A program made the translations under genes and the position numbers. From contig NZ_CVRT01000074.1 in the NCBI RefSeq assembly GCF_001261915.1, positions 1-43,346 of the forward strand: a DNA stretch of 43,346 nt. The letters are read 5' to 3'. Below, piece by piece: positions 41,926 through 43,346 of the stretch (positions are counted from its first letter, which is position 1; the number at the start of each line of letters is the position of its first letter). Under the pieces are notes generated by a model, which saw only the letters and a list, made by a program, of their open reading frames with translations, made no database searches and was not told the DNA's origin. The stretch is from Halorubrum sp. SD626R (GTDB lineage: Archaea; Halobacteriota; Halobacteria; Halobacteriales; Haloferacaceae).

Positions 41926-42372
41926 ATGACGGTCGAAGCGACCAGCGCCGGAGCCATCCTCTTCCGCGACACCCGCGGCGAACGGGAGTACTTGCTCCTG
42001 AAGAGCCGACCGGGGGACTGGGAGTTCCCCAAGGGCGGGGTCGAAGGGGACGAGGAGCTCCAGCAGACGGCGATACGGGAAGTCGGCGAGGAGGCCGGGA
42101 TCGAGGATTTCCGGCTGATCGACGGCTTCCGCAGGGAGTACGACTACGTGTTCGAGGCGAACGGCAACACCATCCACAAGACGGTGCACCTGTTCATCGC
42201 GCGCTCGTTCGAGGCGAGCGCCGAGATCTCGAACGAGCACCGCGACCTGCAGTGGCGCGACTACGACCAGGCGCTCAACACGATCACCCAGAACGGGCCC
42301 CGCGACATCCTCGAAGAGGCCCACGACTACCTCGACGAGCGGAAGGACGAGGAGACGGGCGACTACGTCTGA
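41926..42372 (+). CDS. Nudix hydrolase, bis(5'-nucleosyl)-tetraphosphatase-like
   Basis: The 148-residue protein has a complete Nudix box (residues 37-59, GGVEGDEELQQ then TAIREVGEEAGI) with metal-binding glutamates. The start GAILFRDTRGEREYLLLKSRPGDWEFPKG is the Ap4A-hydrolase-type pattern. The C-terminal LQWRDYDQALNTITQNGPRDILEEAHDYL helix is also family-typical. It probably cleaves diadenosine tetraphosphate or related dinucleotides. The ATG at 41926 was chosen over upstream in-frame Met codons because a TATA-like CTTTAG lies ~28 nt upstream. Confidence 0.92.
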   Translation: MTVEATSAGAILFRDTRGEREYLLLKSRPGDWEFPKGGVEGDEELQQTAIREVGEEAGIEDFRLIDGFRREYDYVFEANGNTIHKTVHLFIARSFEASAEISNEHRDLQWRDYDQALNTITQNGPRDILEEAHDYLDERKDEETGDYV

Positions 42373-42387
42373 GCGGCCGACAGTTCG

Positions 42388-42397
42388 TTTTTAAATA
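42388..42397 (+). promoter_or_regulatory. TATA box of the DUF5787-like gene
   Basis: TTTTTAAATA is centred ~24 nt before the GTG at 42417, predicting a leaderless transcript and supporting that start. Confidence 0.7.
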
Positions 42398-42416
42398 CCC
42401 GCGTACTATCACGGCC

Positions 42417-43346
42417 GTGACTCCGGACGCCGAGTTCGGTTACGAACTCCTGGTCTGCCGGTACGCCGAGTTGGCGTGGCACCCGAGCGACGGCCCGCGT
42501 CCCGCGATCGTAGCCCGCCAACTCGGCACGAAGGAGCGCCGGTGGGACACGGTCGTGATCGAGGTCGACCCCGCGGCGTTCGCCGCCCGGCGCGCCTTCG
42601 GAGAGCGGACGGTCGACTCCGACCTCCTCCACGTCGTCCGCGGCGCGCCGGCGGAGTGGTCGTGGTACCGCGACGCGCTCCCGCACCCCGGCTACCCGTG
42701 GCGCTACGTCCGGCGGGCGGTCCACCGCGCCGCGGGCCGGGACCTGATCGAGAAGCGCCGCGACGGCAACCGGATCGAGATTCGCCGGCTGCGGCCGTAC
42801 CCGGACTGGGTCGAGCGGATCGTCGCGGTCGAGAACAAGCCGGACCTGGACCGCTCCGCGGCCGACCGGCTCGCCGACCAGCTGGAACACGACGTGGAGA
42901 CCGGCCTCGCCGACGAGGCGTGGCTCGCGACCGAGACGACGGGGGAGCGCGTCGAGCCCGCGCTGCTCCGCGAACTGCCGGTCGAGGCCGGCATCCTCGC
43001 GACCGATTTCTCCGAGGGCGCCCACGGCGACGCGGCCGAGGTCGCGTGGCACCCGAGCGACCTCGCGCCCGGAGAGGGGGACCGCCGCGACGCCGAGACC
43101 GAGACGCTGCGGCTGGAGATCGCCGAGCGCGCCTACGGGAAGGGGTGGCGCTCGTTCCGCGACACGATGCGACCCGACTGCCGTCACTTCGAGCTCCGCC
43201 GCGAGGGGCGGGCGCTGGTTCCGTACTGCGCGGCGAAAAAGAAGGTCCCCACCGCGCGGGAGTGTTCCGGGTCCTGCGCGGATTTCTCCCCGGAACCGCC
43301 GACGTGGCGCACGAAGGGGTGGCCGATCGAGGGCGGGCCGGGGAGA
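42417..43346 (+). CDS. DUF5787-like haloarchaeal protein (3' end beyond window)
   Basis: An open frame of at least 310 codons starts at a GTG and runs off the right edge with no stop. The N-terminus MTPDAEFGYELLVCRYAEL and the segment RRWDTVVIEVDPAAFAARRAFGERTVDSDLLHVVRGAPAEWSWYRDALPHPGYPWRYVRRAVHRA suggest a nuclease-like alpha/beta fold with DTVVIEVDP as a core strand. The segment IVAVENKPDLD could supply an acidic/Lys catalytic pair like restriction-type enzymes. A Cys cluster (CRHF, PYCAAKKKVPTARECSGSC) is near the end. I recall this haloarchaeal family as DUF5787 (unverified), and the enzymatic reading is inference. The gene is expected to continue past the window. Confidence 0.75.
   Translation, partial: MTPDAEFGYELLVCRYAELAWHPSDGPRPAIVARQLGTKERRWDTVVIEVDPAAFAARRAFGERTVDSDLLHVVRGAPAEWSWYRDALPHPGYPWRYVRRAVHRAAGRDLIEKRRDGNRIEIRRLRPYPDWVERIVAVENKPDLDRSAADRLADQLEHDVETGLADEAWLATETTGERVEPALLRELPVEAGILATDFSEGAHGDAAEVAWHPSDLAPGEGDRRDAETETLRLEIAERAYGKGWRSFRDTMRPDCRHFELRREGRALVPYCAAKKKVPTARECSGSCADFSPEPPTWRTKGWPIEGGPGR

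Noticed and set aside
1..43346. CRISPR array, rRNA or tRNA genes, complete transposase
   Set aside because: No regularly spaced direct repeats, no rRNA-like tracts, no tRNA cloverleaf and no transposase motifs were seen on reading both strands.

Overview
The window looks like a haloarchaeal chromosome, most likely Halorubrum or a close relative. The DNA is GC-rich with GC-ending codons, and the proteins are strongly acidic (Asp/Glu-rich). TATA elements often lie 24-30 nt before a start codon with no Shine-Dalgarno site, which is the usual sign of leaderless haloarchaeal transcripts. It encodes lineage markers such as a digeranylgeranylglycerophospholipid reductase, a MenD for menaquinone synthesis and an assimilatory nitrate system. 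The genus call is inference from codon and protein style; no search was run.

Layout. 1-2240 is a less GC-rich metal-handling segment: a SHOCT membrane protein, an HMA copper chaperone and the front of a CopB-type ATPase. It ends in an in-frame chimera in which the ATPase runs into the tail of a hexapeptide acyltransferase. 2426-9022 is core housekeeping: a coiled-coil protein, SurE, GrpE, a DUF1028 protein, MenD, a DUF2797 protein and a TRIC-family channel. 9041-13075 is a three-gene ABC exporter operon whose middle permease is fused to a PrsW-type intramembrane protease. 13179-14913 holds a truncated aspartoacylase-like gene, a DUF21-only protein, a 39-residue microprotein and an SRPBCC protein. 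14924-16429 is a VOC/DoxX/HxlR cluster that resembles the Bacillus CatDE/CatR quinone-stress module.

16497-16875 and 28920-29315 are two copies of a non-coding, hairpin-rich dispersed repeat. Its main 19-bp stem differs at three positions between copies, and all three changes are compensated on the other arm. A ~50-bp hairpin submodule is inverted between the copies. Between the copies lie a Cys-motif protein, an NhaC-type antiporter with an AT-rich palindromic leader, acylphosphatase, a phosphohexomutase, a complete BMP-type nucleoside-like ABC importer (lipoprotein, double ATPase, two permeases), a small conserved protein and the geranylgeranyl reductase.

29377-31380 carries a HTH regulator / 19-codon ORF / membrane protein module and an M20 amidohydrolase. 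31480-41367 centres on nitrate assimilation: ferredoxin-nitrite reductase with a 45-residue ORF, UspA and a small protein trailing it on the minus strand, and on the plus strand two tandem paralogous molybdopterin nitrate reductases and a NarK/NasB transporter. 41399-43346 contains a uS10-like protein, a Nudix hydrolase and the start of a DUF5787-like protein that runs off the end.

The most unusual items are the covarying, modular hairpin repeat, the ABC-permease/PrsW fusion, the ATPase-acyltransferase chimera, the CatDE/CatR-like redox cluster with paired candidate operators, and the tandem nitrate reductases with conversion-like identity patches.
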